This document shows positions 6,161 through 6,571 of a DNA stretch of 6,571 bases, piece by piece. Each line of letters opens with the position of its first letter. Within the stretch, counting starts at the first letter, position 1. Below the pieces are notes generated by a model. That model ran no database searches and was not told the origin of the DNA. It worked only from the letters and a program-made list of their open reading frames with translations. The position numbers and the translations under genes were made by a program. The stretch is from positions 1 to 6,571 of the forward strand of contig DASTMK010000348.1 of the NCBI GenBank assembly GCA_035714225.1. Direction: 5' to 3'. The stretch is from CAADGY01 sp035714225 (GTDB lineage Bacteria > Acidobacteriota > Terriglobia > Bryobacterales > Bryobacteraceae).

Positions 6161-6571
6161 TTACGCGCCAACCGCGCGCGTCAGCCGGAGCAGTTCTTCA
6201 TCGGCGGTGTCGTTCGGCACCGAACACCCGGGCGCCAGAATATATTTCGGCCCGGCGGCTTTTTGCGCCGCCATCCACTGGGCTTTCATCTGGTCCTGAC
6301 TCAGCTTCCGGAAGTGCACTTCATCCACGCCGCCCATCAGCACGCCCGTGTAGTGCCGGCGCGCCTCTTCAAAAGGAATCCCGCTGCCATGGATGGAATA
6401 GTTGATGGCCGCCGCCAGCCAGCCCCTGTAAAACCGATCCAGATAGATTTTGTCGCCGTGAATGTGCAGAATGTTGAGCGGCGCGGTCTTCACCGCTTCG
6501 AGCACCATCTTGTCGAACGGCTCGCTGAACCGGGCATAATCCTCGCGCGAAAGACTGCCTTCGTGCGCGTT
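6161..6571 (-). CDS. uroporphyrinogen decarboxylase (URO-D) superfamily protein, C-terminal part (cut by window edge)
   Basis: The frame is open from the right edge to a TAA at 6163-6161, giving the last 136 residues; the first ATG inside, at 6508, is not the start, because the 21 codons before it, with SREDYARFSEPFD, fit the family. Landmarks are a NILHIHGDKIYLDRF strand-helix (33-47 of the visible part), INYSIHG (56-62), GVLMGGVDE (76-84) and the closing YILAPGCSVPNDTADEELL (110-128), typical of the C-terminus of URO-D superfamily proteins. The superfamily covers HemE, which decarboxylates uroporphyrinogen III, and zinc methyltransferases such as MtaA/MtbA. The HIHG and PGC motifs resemble the HxCG and PGC zinc-site motifs of the methyltransferase side, so a haem role should not be assumed. 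It converges on the M14 gene with only 12 bp between stop codons. Confidence 0.82.
   Translation of the reverse strand, partial: NAHEGSLSREDYARFSEPFDKMVLEAVKTAPLNILHIHGDKIYLDRFYRGWLAAAINYSIHGSGIPFEEARRHYTGVLMGGVDEVHFRKLSQDQMKAQWMAAQKAAGPKYILAPGCSVPNDTADEELLRLTRAVGA

Noticed and set aside
6149..6169. GGCGC/GCGCC inverted repeat between the convergent M14 and URO-D-like genes
   Set aside because: The stem is five pairs with an eleven-base loop, has no T-run and overlaps the end of the URO-D-like gene; a chance match in GC-rich DNA is likely.
1..6571. Possible mobile or defence-type accessory island
   Set aside because: No transposase, integrase, nuclease, toxin, terminal repeats, CRISPR repeats or tRNA is visible; gene spacing and codon use look uniform and metabolic or envelope functions dominate.

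Overview
The window looks like an ordinary chromosomal segment of a moderately GC-rich, Gram-negative-type bacterium. The gene mix suggests an acidobacterium of the Solibacter/Bryobacter kind or a close relative: a secreted DUF4159 protein, a SYLF (YSC84-like) lipid-binding protein, a cytoplasmic TIM-barrel sugar isomerase-like protein joined to a large secreted M14 metallopeptidase, and a uroporphyrinogen-decarboxylase-like protein. This assignment is an inference from family content and was not tested by a database search. I see no insertion sequence, phage gene, CRISPR array, tRNA or rRNA.

Layout. At 1-161 (-) lie the first 53 codons of a UbiD-family decarboxylase that runs off the left edge. 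Divergent from it across an 84-bp gap is a complete 3-oxoacyl-ACP reductase (fabG, 246-980 +). A GC-rich hairpin (990-1012) sits just after fabG, in the 82-bp gap facing the convergent next gene. Two minus-strand genes follow that probably form one transcript: an exported SYLF protein (2828 to 1935) with an unusual tail of 11-residue charged repeats, then, 77 bp downstream, a secreted DUF4159 protein (1857 to 1063). A 174-bp divergent intergenic region (2829-3002) separates them from a plus-strand pair: a TIM-barrel isomerase/epimerase-like protein (3003-3770) and, overlapping its end by 10 bp with a GTG start, a 795-residue secreted M14 zinc-carboxypeptidase-like protein (3761-6148). After only 12 bp comes the convergent C-terminal part of a URO-D-superfamily protein (6161-6571, -), which runs off the right edge.

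How the genes relate. FabG serves fatty-acid elongation and UbiD-family enzymes often serve quinone biosynthesis; they share only the divergent intergenic region. The SYLF/DUF4159 pair are both predicted to be exported, which hints at an envelope role, but neither family has a firm bacterial function. The TIM-barrel/M14 pair is arranged for translational coupling, although one product looks cytoplasmic and the other secreted.

No clearly new multi-gene system is visible. The most notable points are the LEA-like or apolipoprotein-like 11-mer repeat tail on the SYLF protein, the Asp-to-Asn change at the expected metal site of the TIM-barrel protein, and the amidotransferase-like domain at the C-terminus of the M14 protein. 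No stretch longer than 300 bases lacks a gene.
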